A stretch of 64,000 nucleotides of DNA from CBDCVY01 sp965223245 (GCA_965223245.1 CBDCVY010000013.1:3286001-3350000), one strand, 5' to 3'. Shown: positions 44,438-53,380, numbered from the stretch's first letter. Made by a program: numbers and translations. Notes: a model not told the origin generated them from the letters alone.

Positions 44438-46780
44438 TTAGGATGGTTGAGTAACTACCGGATCCGGATTTTTAGGAGATAAAGTTGATGGATTTTGCTG
44501 GGCTGGTGGAAGTACTTTATTTTTTCTGAAAGGTCTCCAAAAAATGGTCAAGAGGATAAGAATTACCAATGAAATTCCACTTATGATTAGCCCTTCAGTA
44601 AAACCTACCGGATAAAAGTCAAATTCTAAAGTGTGGCGTCCCGGTCCCAATTGTACAGCGCGATAAAAATGATTAGCCTGCAATATTTTGCGCTCTTCAC
44701 CATCAACCGTAACCGTCCACCCAGGGAAATATGAATCGAGCAAAACAAGAAATCCGTTACCCTGCTGGTTGGTATGAATCGTTACATGATTGGGACTATA
44801 CTTAATCGATTCCACTTCACCTTTAAAGTTAGAAGTTTCTTGAAACTCTACCGGCTCACTCAGCAAAACTGTCTGCAACGGATCAAACTCTTCACTGTAA
44901 TAGGTGTTAAGGAGTTCAAGCTCTTTACCTTGCTCCATTTTTGGTACCAAAAATGCTCGAGGCAAAGCATCTTCAAAATTTTTGAGATGCTCAGGGGTCA
45001 TTATAGGATAATTTCCGGAAAATGATGTTTTCGCATCCCAAGCTATGGCATATTTCACATTACTTCGCTTCAATAATCGTAATCGCTTTTCGGGAGAAGA
45101 ATAATATAATAACTCATACCACAAACCTGTATTTTTAAGTCCCATTCCTAGACCCGGTATCCCACTCACATTTTCTATTCCATATTGCATTCCGATATAA
45201 GGAACAATGAATTCGAATTGAGAAACTGTACCTGATAGCAGGTTAAATGAGGGAGGCAAATATTTTAAATCGACTTTGTTTATTAAATTTCCAGAATAAA
45301 TTCGAAAGGGATTAGTTTCTTTTTTTAGTGTTGGTAATACGGCAGGCTCATTTTCATATATTTTTTTATCCACAAAAGGAACTAAACTAAAATTGTTAAA
45401 TAATAAATCGAGCGTCACCATTAAAGGTAAAAGAATTTTAAAATAGTTTATTTTTACTTTGTTAAAATAAACAAAGATAATTAATAAAGTAAAAATAAAA
45501 ATTAACACTAATGGAATTAAAAAATCGGAACTCCTAGCATCCACCCATAACAAACTCACGGCTAACATAGTAAAGCTGTTAATTAAAAGCACACTCTTAA
45601 GATTTAAATTTTTATTCTTACATCCTTCAATTATCCTGTCAAATACCAAGCCTAAAAGAAAAACCGACGCTATCGCCGAGAGAATAAAGTATTTCTCTGG
45701 ATATCGAAATACCTTCAACAGTGGATTAAATTTCCATATATATTCATAGAAAAAATTATTTCCTCCTAAGGATAAAAAAATTCCAACAAAAAACACCAAT
45801 AACCAAAAACGTATGGCCTTTGTATCTCTAAACAAAAAAGCAATTAATATAAAGTTCGCGGCAAATATTCCCATATAAGCAGTAGGAAAAAAGCCCGTTA
45901 TTCTATTTGGCTCCCCACTAAGGACACGCCTGTTGTAGTCTGGTGCTAATAAAAATGTTGAAAGTTTTTCCAAATCCATTGACCATCCGACATGGTCTTT
46001 AAAGGATAATCCTCCTCCGCGAAAACTTAATTCAATCAAGTTATATGTAGGAATTAACTGAAGAGCTGATAACCCAAGGGCCAATGCAACAAAAATACTT
46101 AATGCAAAAATCCGTTTTTTAAAAAATGAATAATTTTCATTGCATGGTAGGACAACAACTGAGTAAAGAAAAATTATTATTACTGTAAACACACATACTT
46201 CAGGACACGCTCCTAAAGTTTGACAAGCAAGAAAAATTACACCCCAAAAAAAATATTTGTTATTCCCTCTTATTAACCAATATTGAAAGGACAAAAATAT
46301 TAAGGGGAACCATGCAAGAGAATAAAAAATATTGCTCAATAAAACTGATGAAAGAAAAATTCCTCCTAATAAGGTTGAGATTGTAGAACAATAGGCAGCA
46401 CCCGGAGAAAAACCCAAACTCCTCACTAAAAAATAAATTGGAAAGGTTAGAATAAAAAAATGAAATAAATAAAATAAATTTATAGCAAACGTATAATTTG
46501 GAATATAAAATAAAATACTGGGAGGGTAGAATACCCCGGTATGAAAAGCACCTAAAAAAGAAGTTCCTGATTGAAAGTAAGAAGTCCAAAAAGGTAATTC
46601 ACCATTTTGGAAGGATTGGGCTAAAAAATGTTTAGTTGGATAAGTAATAAAAGAAAAATCACGTGAGAAAAATGTTTTTCCATCAAATAAGGGGAATAAA
46701 AACTCAAGAAAAACTAAAGCTAAAAATAAAAGACTGACCCAGTGAAACGGTTCAATCTTTTGGTTTTCTTTTATGAACAT
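44438..46780 (-). CDS. YfhO-like multi-pass membrane protein
   Basis: 780 aa with about 12-14 hydrophobic segments over the first ~450 residues, a large soluble C-terminal region, and a final membrane segment near 740. The FSRDFSFITYPTKHFLAQSFQNGELPFW opening (here in separate pieces: FSRDFSFITYP and GELPFW) and the late PGWTVTVDGEERKILQANHFYRAVQLGPG segment match YfhO, a GT-C-like envelope glycosylation protein family involved in teichoic acid or glycan decoration in firmicutes. Substrate here unknown. Confidence 0.8.
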   Translation of the reverse strand: MFIKENQKIEPFHWVSLLFLALVFLEFLFPLFDGKTFFSRDFSFITYPTKHFLAQSFQNGELPFWTSYFQSGTSFLGAFHTGVFYPPSILFYIPNYTFAINLFYLFHFFILTFPIYFLVRSLGFSPGAAYCSTISTLLGGIFLSSVLLSNIFYSLAWFPLIFLSFQYWLIRGNNKYFFWGVIFLACQTLGACPEVCVFTVIIIFLYSVVVLPCNENYSFFKKRIFALSIFVALALGLSALQLIPTYNLIELSFRGGGLSFKDHVGWSMDLEKLSTFLLAPDYNRRVLSGEPNRITGFFPTAYMGIFAANFILIAFLFRDTKAIRFWLLVFFVGIFLSLGGNNFFYEYIWKFNPLLKVFRYPEKYFILSAIASVFLLGLVFDRIIEGCKNKNLNLKSVLLINSFTMLAVSLLWVDARSSDFLIPLVLIFIFTLLIIFVYFNKVKINYFKILLPLMVTLDLLFNNFSLVPFVDKKIYENEPAVLPTLKKETNPFRIYSGNLINKVDLKYLPPSFNLLSGTVSQFEFIVPYIGMQYGIENVSGIPGLGMGLKNTGLWYELLYYSSPEKRLRLLKRSNVKYAIAWDAKTSFSGNYPIMTPEHLKNFEDALPRAFLVPKMEQGKELELLNTYYSEEFDPLQTVLLSEPVEFQETSNFKGEVESIKYSPNHVTIHTNQQGNGFLVLLDSYFPGWTVTVDGEERKILQANHFYRAVQLGPGRHTLEFDFYPVGFTEGLIISGISLVILILLTIFWRPFRKNKVLPPAQQNPSTLSPKNPDPVVTQPS

Positions 46781-46854
46781 TGAGAAGTTTACGGGGTTAT
46801 TTTTTAAAGCAAAAATTTATCAATTAAAAAATATTAAATTGATAATATGGAGTG

Positions 46855-46888
46855 AAAAAACTTCCCGCTTGGATATTCCAAGCGGGAA
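46855..46888 (-). terminator. Rho-independent terminator after the first pilin gene
   Basis: On the minus strand a perfect 12-bp stem, TTCCCGCTTGGA and its complement, closes a 3-nt loop (46862-46888) and is followed by six T (46855-46860). It lies 29 bp after the pilin stop codon. A strong terminator of a highly expressed pilin transcript is expected. Confidence 0.88.
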
Positions 46889-46916
46889 AGTATGCAGTTA
46901 ATAAAATCAAACTAAA

Positions 46917-47306
46917 CTATGGAGTGGCAATAGTTCCCGTTTCATCCATACTCCAAGATTTCGTACCTGTGTCTTGCTGATGAGTTGCTGACGCTGTAAA
47001 AGAAGCTTCATTATTAGATGCATTAATAGTAACAGATGGAGATTGTTGATATCCATAACTTGGGCTAGAGGCAATGGCGACTGTACAACCATTTGTGGAC
47101 CCATTATCCGCCCAATAAGCTTTACAGGCTAAAAATACATTGTGTAAGTTAGCTTTTACATCAGCATGGTAAGCACGTTTTTTATATTCGTTAAACTGAG
47201 GAATCGCCACAGCTGCCAAAATACCAATGATGGCAATAACGATCAATAATTCAATGAGGGTAAAACCCTTTTGGTTTTTTCTAGCTTTATTTAATCTTTC
47301 TAACAT
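46917..47306 (-). CDS. Type IV pilin (major-pilin-like), first copy
   Basis: 129 aa. Prepilin leader of 14 residues ending KG, then FTLIELLIVIAIIGILAAVAIP with Glu at mature position 5. The globular part is short, with a Cys pair in LACKAYW and GSTNGC that likely forms a disulfide loop, as in many type IVa pilins of Nitrospinota/deltaproteobacteria-like organisms. A sigma-54 promoter lies upstream at 47396 and a strong terminator downstream, making it a monocistronic unit. The pilMNOPQ machinery is at 57.5-63.3 kb. Confidence 0.93.
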   Translation of the reverse strand: MLERLNKARKNQKGFTLIELLIVIAIIGILAAVAIPQFNEYKKRAYHADVKANLHNVFLACKAYWADNGSTNGCTVAIASSPSYGYQQSPSVTINASNNEASFTASATHQQDTGTKSWSMDETGTIATP

Positions 47307-47701
47307 TACTACTCCTCCAAAAAACTTAGTTGATAAAAAACTTTAATTAATCTGTCAATCCTCTTGAACCCTTAAATATTCGTTACCCCAGATAAAGCAA
47401 ACGGTGTGCCAAAAGCGATGTAAGAATTTAATTTTTTAATAAGCCATTTTTCAATTCATTTTAATAACAAAAGTTAAAGAGTTTATTAAATTTACTTTGA
47501 ATCACCATTTCTTAACGACAATAATTGTCACCCCGTGACCCAAATTTGCATTTTCTCAAAAAAATCTTCCATTTCACCTAGGCATTGGAATAACTAATAG
47601 GAATATGTTTGACCCACATAAATCATTTAGAGTAGGAGACTGTTTTCTTTTATTGTGATATGAGTGAAAAGAAATTGACTTAAGAGGAAATATTTGAGCA
47701 C
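47307..47701. other. 395-bp intergenic region between the two pilins
   Basis: No gene. It holds the sigma-54 promoter (47396-47411) and, about 106 bp upstream of it, the 13-bp palindrome GACAATAATTGTC (47517-47529) overlapping an inverted repeat GTCAC-ccc-GTGAC (47527-47539). This spacing suits an activator-binding (enhancer) site for the sigma-54 promoter. The rest is AT-rich with no obvious structure. Confidence 0.6.
47396..47411 (-). promoter_or_regulatory. Sigma-54 (-24/-12) promoter of the first pilin
   Basis: Minus-strand TGGCACACCGTTTGCT matches the consensus TGGCACG-N4-TTGCW at all conserved bases except position 7 (A for G), and the GG and GC pairs are the required 12 bp apart. The predicted start is near 47385, leaving a ~78-nt leader before the pilin ATG. 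pilA promoters of this kind are driven by PilR-type activators. Confidence 0.85.
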
Positions 47702-47716
47702 TCAACTAATATTTCC
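47686..47716 (-). other. Imperfect hairpin at the 3' end of the second pilin gene
   Basis: Minus-strand GGAAATAT..TTGAG and CTCAA..ATATTTCC form 13 base pairs with a 3-nt bulge around the stop codon. No T-run follows, so it is either a weak terminator or an RNA-stability element. Confidence 0.3.
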
Positions 47717-48106
47717 GGATGAATTAATGTTTACCGTTCCACCTCCCTCCTGATGAATGGCCTGAGCAGAGAAGTTGCTTTGGTTTTTGGTACTTACGGT
47801 AATTTGAATGTCCGGAGATTGGACAAACCCATAAGTGGAATTATTTACTTCTGTTTCATCACAATCTTGAGCACTTCCGTTATCTTGCCAATAAGCATAA
47901 CAAGCAAGATAAAGGTTATGTAGGTTGGATTTTGCATCCCCTTCATAGGCTTGGTTTTTGTAGGCAACATATTGTGGTATTGCCACCGCAGCAAGTATTC
48001 CAATAATAGCGATAACGATTAACATCTCGATTAGGGTAAATCCGCTTTGCAGTTTTTTTTCCTTTAGTTTTATTTTTCCGTCTTGGGTTTTCATTTTTTT
48101 GTACAC
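47702..48106 (-). CDS. Type IV pilin, second copy
   Basis: 134 aa. The leader is longer (22 residues from the first ATG, 18 from the ATG at codon 5) and ends SG before FTLIEMLIVIAIIGILAAVAIP, with Glu at mature +5. The globular part parallels the first pilin: LACYAYW and QDC carry the Cys pair. The two pilins are clearly paralogues (DA/VKSNLHNL... versus KANLHNV). It has its own sigma-54 promoter at 48141. Confidence 0.92.
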   Translation of the reverse strand: MYKKMKTQDGKIKLKEKKLQSGFTLIEMLIVIAIIGILAAVAIPQYVAYKNQAYEGDAKSNLHNLYLACYAYWQDNGSAQDCDETEVNNSTYGFVQSPDIQITVSTKNQSNFSAQAIHQEGGGTVNINSSGNIS

Positions 48107-48140
48107 AAAGTTTTTATTTATAAATTTTTATAATTTTAAA

Positions 48141-48156
48141 AGCAAGTGACATACCA
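48141..48156 (-). promoter_or_regulatory. Sigma-54 promoter of the second pilin
   Basis: Minus-strand TGGTATGTCACTTGCT is a full match to the sigma-54 consensus TGGYAYG-N4-TTGCW. The predicted start near 48130 gives a ~24-nt leader. AATTGTCA, part of the palindrome seen upstream of the first pilin promoter, recurs at 48302-48309, 146 bp upstream. Confidence 0.85.
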
Positions 48157-48374
48157 TTATGTAATGCACCTATATTAGGGGTATATAAATCCTTATTTAA
48201 TAATAGGTTAAGGCAATCCTATGAAATTACCACCTTAAATTTCCTATCCAATTTTTCCTGAATCTATTTTTATTTAGACAAAATTGGGTTCTAATTACCC
48301 TAATTGTCATTTACCTTAGTTGGCTAACTTTTTAAACGATTTTGGATGCGCTAAAATAAAAATTAGGTAGCTTG

Positions 48375-49070
48375 ATGAATCAACCCACACTCAACAAATT
48401 AAACATTGGCATTTTAGGTGGCTCTTTTGACCCTGTACATTTAGGTCATCTCCACTTAGCTAATAAAACTTTAAAGGTTTTTTCACTAGATCAAATTCTA
48501 TGGGTTCCTGCTCACATTTCTCCTCATAAACTAGACCAAAAGCCTACATCTGCCACACATAGGCTAAATATGATTCAGTGTGCATTAACCGATGAACCCA
48601 AATATAAAATTTCTGACATAGAAATTCTTCGTCAAGGGGTTTCCTATACCACAGATACCGTCAAAAAATTGACAGAAGAAAACCCAAATGCAAGTTTTAG
48701 TTTAATTATGGGATGCGATACTTTTAAGGAAATTCACAATTGGAGAAATTGCGAAGAGTTACTCACACTATGTAATTTAATAGTTTCTAACCGACCGGGT
48801 TTCCAAAACGAAGAAGCAGAAAAAACTTTGAATCAACTAAACCTGCAGTATCGCGTGATTCAATCTGATACTTTAAAAAAAACTTATCAATGTCCATCGA
48901 CGAATAAAACAATTTCGTTTTTTGAAATAAATCCTCTAGACATATCTTCAAGTCAAATAAGAAAAGCCCTTCAAAACGGCGACTCTCTGAAAAAGATGTT
49001 GCCACCAAAAGTCGAACGTTATATTATGGAATACCGTTTATATCAAAAAGAATCCCTACCTGAAAATTAA
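48375..49070 (+). CDS. nadD: Nicotinate-nucleotide adenylyltransferase
   Basis: About 231 aa from ATG 48375 (a TTG one codon earlier, at 48372, is also open). GGSFDPVHLGHL near residues 15-26 is the HxGH nucleotidyltransferase motif, and the C-terminal ISSSQIRKAL segment is the second ATP-binding motif. NadD adenylates nicotinate mononucleotide in NAD synthesis. It heads a nadD-rsfS-dksA-like-lapAB run, a common order. Confidence 0.95.
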   Translation: MNQPTLNKLNIGILGGSFDPVHLGHLHLANKTLKVFSLDQILWVPAHISPHKLDQKPTSATHRLNMIQCALTDEPKYKISDIEILRQGVSYTTDTVKKLTEENPNASFSLIMGCDTFKEIHNWRNCEELLTLCNLIVSNRPGFQNEEAEKTLNQLNLQYRVIQSDTLKKTYQCPSTNKTISFFEINPLDISSSQIRKALQNGDSLKKMLPPKVERYIMEYRLYQKESLPEN

Positions 49071-49423
49071 TGGAAACACCATTAAACGAACTTCAACAAT
49101 TAGTGGTAGAAGCCGCTTCCGAGAAAAAAGCTTCCCAAATTATAATCCTGGATTTACGTAAAAGGACTGATTTGACAGACTATTTCTTAATTTGTAGTGG
49201 TAACTCAAAAATTCAAGTTCAGGCGATTGCTGATAACATAGTGGAAAAAACCTATGGAACACAATTTAAAGCATCGACCATTGAAGGATATTCGCAGGGA
49301 AATTGGGTTATCATAGATTTAGGGGATATTATTGTTCATGTGTTTCATAAAGATGTGAGATCTCACTATGATTTAGAACGTTTGTGGGGAGACGTTCCTG
49401 TTGTTGCTGAAATGAGTGGTTAA
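49070..49423 (+). CDS. rsfS: Ribosome silencing factor
   Basis: 117 aa. The family signature is visible: ASEKKASQIIILDLRKRTDLTDYFLICSGNS, and later EGYSQGNWVIIDLGDIIVHVF followed by YDLERLW. RsfS binds L14 of the 50S subunit and blocks joining in starvation. The start overlaps the nadD stop by one base. Confidence 0.95.
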   Translation: METPLNELQQLVVEAASEKKASQIIILDLRKRTDLTDYFLICSGNSKIQVQAIADNIVEKTYGTQFKASTIEGYSQGNWVIIDLGDIIVHVFHKDVRSHYDLERLWGDVPVVAEMSG

Positions 49424-49441
49424 CATTTTCTGGAAGGATAT

Positions 49442-49831
49442 ATGGAAAGACAAGATGTAAATTTATTAAAAGAAACTTTATTAGAAATTCGATCCAACCT
49501 TTTGGGAGATATCAGAAAAACCCGAAAGTCTAGCCAAGATAAAGAATTCACAGAATTCGTCTCAGACATTACCGATGACGCGGCCCGATCATTCACTCGT
49601 CAAATGATATTGAATTTGGGGGAGCATGAGAGAGAAAAACTTAAACTGGTAGAGGAGGCGCTCTACAAGCTTCAGCGAGGAGAATATGGCATTTGTTCCC
49701 TTTGCGAGGAAACTATTCCCCCTGCAAGGCTTAAAATTGTTCCTTTTGCTCAATATTGCGTCGAATGTTTAAGTAAAATGGAACACGAAAAAAAGTTGGA
49801 AGATTCCACAAACAACAATACAATACTCTAG
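49442..49831 (+). CDS. DksA/TraR-type zinc-finger protein
   Basis: 129 aa. An N-terminal coiled coil is followed by a C4 zinc finger: C85 and C88 (CSLC), C106 and C109 (CVEC). The layout matches DksA-like transcription factors that work with ppGpp on RNA polymerase. The DxxDxA coiled-coil tip of true DksA is visible as DITDDAA (about 42-48). Confidence 0.9.
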   Translation: MERQDVNLLKETLLEIRSNLLGDIRKTRKSSQDKEFTEFVSDITDDAARSFTRQMILNLGEHEREKLKLVEEALYKLQRGEYGICSLCEETIPPARLKIVPFAQYCVECLSKMEHEKKLEDSTNNNTIL

Positions 49832-49896
49832 GATATTTTAGCTATCCCTCCAGTCTGGAGACCTTTTGCCACCAATCGTAAAAAAAGAAGGGTGTT

Positions 49897-51198
49897 GTGT
49901 CCATTAGATTCATCATTTCATTATTCATTCTGGCCGTTTTAACGGTTTATTTTACTTTTCTGAATAACCAAAGCATCGAGGTATATTTCACCCAAAATCA
50001 TCCGATAAAATTACCAATTGTGGTGTTTATGTTGGGAAGCATTCTTTTGGGTGTAATTCTTACTTCGCTATTTACTAGTTGGGGACGATTAAAAAGTTTT
50101 TTTAAATCGGCCAGACAATATCGCTACTTTAAAAAGCGGGAAAAGCAAAATAAAGTTTGGGAAAAAATGAGCCAAAAAGCAGAGAATGCTTTTGCAACCG
50201 GTCATGAACAAAAAGGCGTCGCTTTATTTGAGAAAATTCTTGCACAAAATCCTCAGCATATTGGCTCTATAAATCATATTGGAAACCATTATCGAACCCG
50301 AGGACAATATGACAAAGCTATTGAAATGCATAAGAGAGCATCTGAGTTGGACCCTGAAAACGTTCATGCTTTGGACAATTTAGCAGAAGACTATGCGGCT
50401 ACTAATAAATCAGAAAAACAAATAAATGCCTTAGCACGAATTTTAGATTTAGATCCCAATTCTTTACCCACATTAAGAAAACTTAGAGAAGTTTATCTTC
50501 AAGTAGGAAATCTAGAAAAAGCTTACCAAGCACAAAAATCCATTTTACCTTTGATTCATGATTCCGGCGAACTAAGTGAAGAACAAGAAAAATTCAGTCA
50601 GATTGTATATACAAGAGGTTTGGCACATTATAAAAATAAGAGTATGGACCCAGCCATTACAGAATTCAAACGTTCTATAAGAGAGAATAGTCAGTCACTT
50701 CCTGCATATATCACCCTGGGAGATATCTATTTTGAAATGAGCAATCCCAAGGCCGCACTCAAAACCTGGAAAACCGGCTACGAATATACGCAATCCCCCG
50801 TTTGTCTTTCCAGAATTAAAAAAGTTTATGAACAATTGAATAAGCCTAAAGAAATTGAGAAAAGTTATCGTGAGGCTATAAAAAATAATGAAAATTCTCA
50901 TGCTGAAACATTGGTACTTCATTTTGCAAATTACTTATTAGATCAAAATGATATAGAGCAGGCTTTAGAAGTTCTGGAATCAGTAAAAGAACCATCTTTG
51001 GCAGTCAGGCTCCTTACAATAAAGGCTTTAAGGAAAAACAATTCTTTTAAAGAGTCTGAAAAAATAACTGAATCCGCTTATGAAAAAGTCTCTGAATCCA
51101 TAACCGGTTATACCTGCAGTAGCTGTAGCAACAGCCTTGATGAATGGTCCGGATTATGCCCTGAATGCAATTCCTGGAATACGATTAAACCTAACTAA
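49897..51198 (+). CDS. LapA-LapB (YciS-YciM) fusion protein
   Basis: 433 aa. The GTG start at 49897 has a GAAGGG ribosome-binding site. The N-terminal ~90 residues match LapA (DUF1049): two membrane helices and the NNQSIEVYF and GRLKSFFK segments. TPR units occupy about 95-395. The C-terminus has the rubredoxin-like CxxC of LapB: C407, C410, C421, C424. In E. coli, LapA and LapB are separate and LapB with FtsH controls LpxC, hence LPS level. Here they are one chain. Confidence 0.85.
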   Translation: MSIRFIISLFILAVLTVYFTFLNNQSIEVYFTQNHPIKLPIVVFMLGSILLGVILTSLFTSWGRLKSFFKSARQYRYFKKREKQNKVWEKMSQKAENAFATGHEQKGVALFEKILAQNPQHIGSINHIGNHYRTRGQYDKAIEMHKRASELDPENVHALDNLAEDYAATNKSEKQINALARILDLDPNSLPTLRKLREVYLQVGNLEKAYQAQKSILPLIHDSGELSEEQEKFSQIVYTRGLAHYKNKSMDPAITEFKRSIRENSQSLPAYITLGDIYFEMSNPKAALKTWKTGYEYTQSPVCLSRIKKVYEQLNKPKEIEKSYREAIKNNENSHAETLVLHFANYLLDQNDIEQALEVLESVKEPSLAVRLLTIKALRKNNSFKESEKITESAYEKVSESITGYTCSSCSNSLDEWSGLCPECNSWNTIKPN

Positions 51199-51205
51199 TT
51201 GTTGC

Positions 51206-51234
51206 AAAAAAAAACCTCCCTTTTAAAAGGGAGG
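51206..51234 (-). terminator. Rho-independent terminator (perfect 20-bp palindrome)
   Basis: CCTCCCTTTTAAAAGGGAGG (51215-51234) is a perfect palindrome. On the minus strand it is followed by nine T (51206-51214), so it terminates the exported-protein gene starting at 51845. It may also stop the converging lapAB transcript on the plus strand, though the T-run there is poor. Confidence 0.85.
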
Positions 51235-51266
51235 CTCTTCCTCATTTAATATCAAAAGCTAAAAAA

Positions 51267-51845
51267 CTAGGGATTCATTAATTTAGCATCCATGAGCTTG
51301 GTACCCTTAGCATAAGTTTTTGCTGACAAAAGGGTGTCATCATTCAGTAAAAAATATAATCCTCGATCCGGATAACGAGCTACCCGCGAAGACATAGATT
51401 TTGGCACGCCATACTTATCTACAAGCGAAGGAAATTTATCCCCTAATTTAATACCTGAATCGAAAGATCCTTTGAATAGTGGGCCAATTTCAATTCCTTC
51501 AACAGCAGTCCCACCCGAAAGTGCGTGAATCGTAAGATCATGTTCAGGGTATTCAATTCGTATACTATCTGTTCCGTGAACGGGTCCACGTTGAACAGAG
51601 ACATACTTTGGAATCCCTAACAATTCCATAGCCTGTTTTAAGGGCATACCAGGTGTAACATTTTCTCCCACTACCAAACCTGGCTCCTTAACTTCAGAAA
51701 GTGCTGGAATAGACACTTTTTTCATTCCCTTAGGAAGGGTTTTAGACTCTTCCGCCACCAGGGGGCCACCTAAAAAACTTATTAGTAATGCCATTAAAAT
51801 TATTTTTCCGAGTTTCACTGTATTCTCCTTAAAATAGGTTCCCAA
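51267..51845 (-). CDS. Exported protein of unknown function
   Basis: 192 aa. A signal peptide with hydrophobic core about residues 12-27 ends near VAEES. The mature part is a compact domain with VTPGMPLKQAMELLGIPKY and GIKLGDKFPSLVDKYGVPK, which looks like a twice-repeated 'G-x-P/K-L-G..., L.-YG.P' motif reminiscent of BamE/SmpA-type proteins. Not firmly assigned. The preceding SD AAGGAGAA is strong. Confidence 0.65.
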   Translation of the reverse strand: MGTYFKENTVKLGKIILMALLISFLGGPLVAEESKTLPKGMKKVSIPALSEVKEPGLVVGENVTPGMPLKQAMELLGIPKYVSVQRGPVHGTDSIRIEYPEHDLTIHALSGGTAVEGIEIGPLFKGSFDSGIKLGDKFPSLVDKYGVPKSMSSRVARYPDRGLYFLLNDDTLLSAKTYAKGTKLMDAKLMNP

Positions 51846-52022
51846 ATCTCAAAATCCATTTGAGAAAAACTCAACCCATCCGTTTACTCATGTTTCGAAA
51901 TAGATGCTATAAATTTAGTATAAGGCATTTCACGGTAAGTTGAAGTAAAAATAACTTTAATTTTGAGAAGTGTTTTTATTGGAATTTAGGAAAGTTTTAA
52001 TAAGAAACATATGCGAAAACCC

Positions 52023-53366
52023 TTAATATTCCGGCAATTTGTTCCTTCTATCTTTTTTCTTTCGAGATTTCTCCCTTTCATATTGCCTTAACTTGTAGGG
52101 GTCTTCCTTAATTTTAGCAAATCCTTCATCCCCCTCATCCTCCAACCATAAGTCTTCAAGTGGCAAAGATTTTTTTACAGGCTTTTTAGAAATCTTTTGC
52201 AAATATCTATTACCTTCTTCAGCTTCTTTATGAGTTAACCCTCTTTCCATCTCAACTAAATCTTTTCCCGATTTCAGTTTTTTTCTTGCAGCTAAAGCTT
52301 CGCCACGTAATCGAATTTCCTTGAAATTGACTAACCCACTTTTCAAATACTCAGGAATTTGTGAATAACCTAACCATGCCCCTACCCAACTACCAATGAG
52401 CACACCCAACTTATCTGCTTCTCTCCCCAAACTTAAGGACTCACTCAAAATATTTTCAAATGGAGGATTAATTGACGAAAATAAATGTACCGCCAAGGGT
52501 AAAAGAGTTAATACATGACCTTGGGTAGGGTGAAATATTTTATTTCCAATATATTTAGAGGCATTTTCACAAATCCAAGAAGAAACAATTTTATTTTCCT
52601 CTTTTTTCTTGATTTGTTTTAAATTGCAAAATGTTTGGCTGATTGCAGAACCCTCCAATTCTTCGAAAGACCAATGGTCAGGAAAATTTTCCCGGAACCA
52701 AGATTCAGCCTCCTCGCAAAATTGAATTATCTCGCTTAAAAATTCAGAAACATTAAAGGAAGGTGAGCCGTCATTTATTTCTATATAGGGTTGATTCAAA
52801 AGTTTTGCGCAAATAAAACCGTTTAAAGCAGTTCCAATAACTTCCCAGGGGTGAGTGGAAAATAACATTGCCGCTGCTACACTTGTTTTTAACAGTGTTG
52901 TTGTATTTCTTTGTTGATACAAAGCGATAGGAACTGCTAATGGAAAACAACTTCCAAAGGCAAAACGATTTTCTGAAATCTCGTCTTTGTCTCTTCCAGG
53001 CATCGATTGGATGGCAGCAAACAACGTTCTATCCGGTCGACGAAATACTCCAAAATAACCTTCCGGTCCGCTGACCCCCATTTTTATGAATTGGGTAACA
53101 AGGTCTTCATTATTAAATTTTCTTTTATTTAATAAAACCTCACACACTGAAAGCGCTAATTGGGTTTGAGCTCCATACAATCCCTGCATTCTATACCGTT
53201 TGATCCCCTTGCCTATGTATGGGCGAATATCTTTATAATCATCTACCTTTTTATAATATTGCTGAATCGTTTCTGGCTTCAAACCTTTTACGGATTGACC
53301 TAAAGCGTCACCCATGGTCATACCAAACCAAGAACCAAGTATTTTATCCTGTAAATCTAACATCAT
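52023..53366 (-). CDS. ADP-ribosylglycohydrolase-like protein with altered metal site
   Basis: 447 aa. The family opening KILGSWFGMTMGDALGQ (D20) is present. The usual W-T/S-D-D-T motif reads YGAQTQ at 64-69, without Asp. The C-terminal metal motif, normally GxDxDT, reads G-R-E-A-D-K near LSLGREADKLGVLIGSWVGAWLG. Two magnesium ligands are therefore missing or changed, so hydrolysis of ADP-ribosyl-arginine is doubtful (inference). The last ~90 residues are a basic tail. It lies 14 bp after the MBL gene. Confidence 0.78.
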   Translation of the reverse strand: MMLDLQDKILGSWFGMTMGDALGQSVKGLKPETIQQYYKKVDDYKDIRPYIGKGIKRYRMQGLYGAQTQLALSVCEVLLNKRKFNNEDLVTQFIKMGVSGPEGYFGVFRRPDRTLFAAIQSMPGRDKDEISENRFAFGSCFPLAVPIALYQQRNTTTLLKTSVAAAMLFSTHPWEVIGTALNGFICAKLLNQPYIEINDGSPSFNVSEFLSEIIQFCEEAESWFRENFPDHWSFEELEGSAISQTFCNLKQIKKKEENKIVSSWICENASKYIGNKIFHPTQGHVLTLLPLAVHLFSSINPPFENILSESLSLGREADKLGVLIGSWVGAWLGYSQIPEYLKSGLVNFKEIRLRGEALAARKKLKSGKDLVEMERGLTHKEAEEGNRYLQKISKKPVKKSLPLEDLWLEDEGDEGFAKIKEDPYKLRQYEREKSRKKKDRRNKLPEY

Positions 53367-53380
53367 AACTTTGGAGATAC

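Noticed and set aside
47686..47716. Hairpin after the second pilin as a strong terminator
   Set aside because: No T-run follows and the stem has a bulge; recorded only as a structure.
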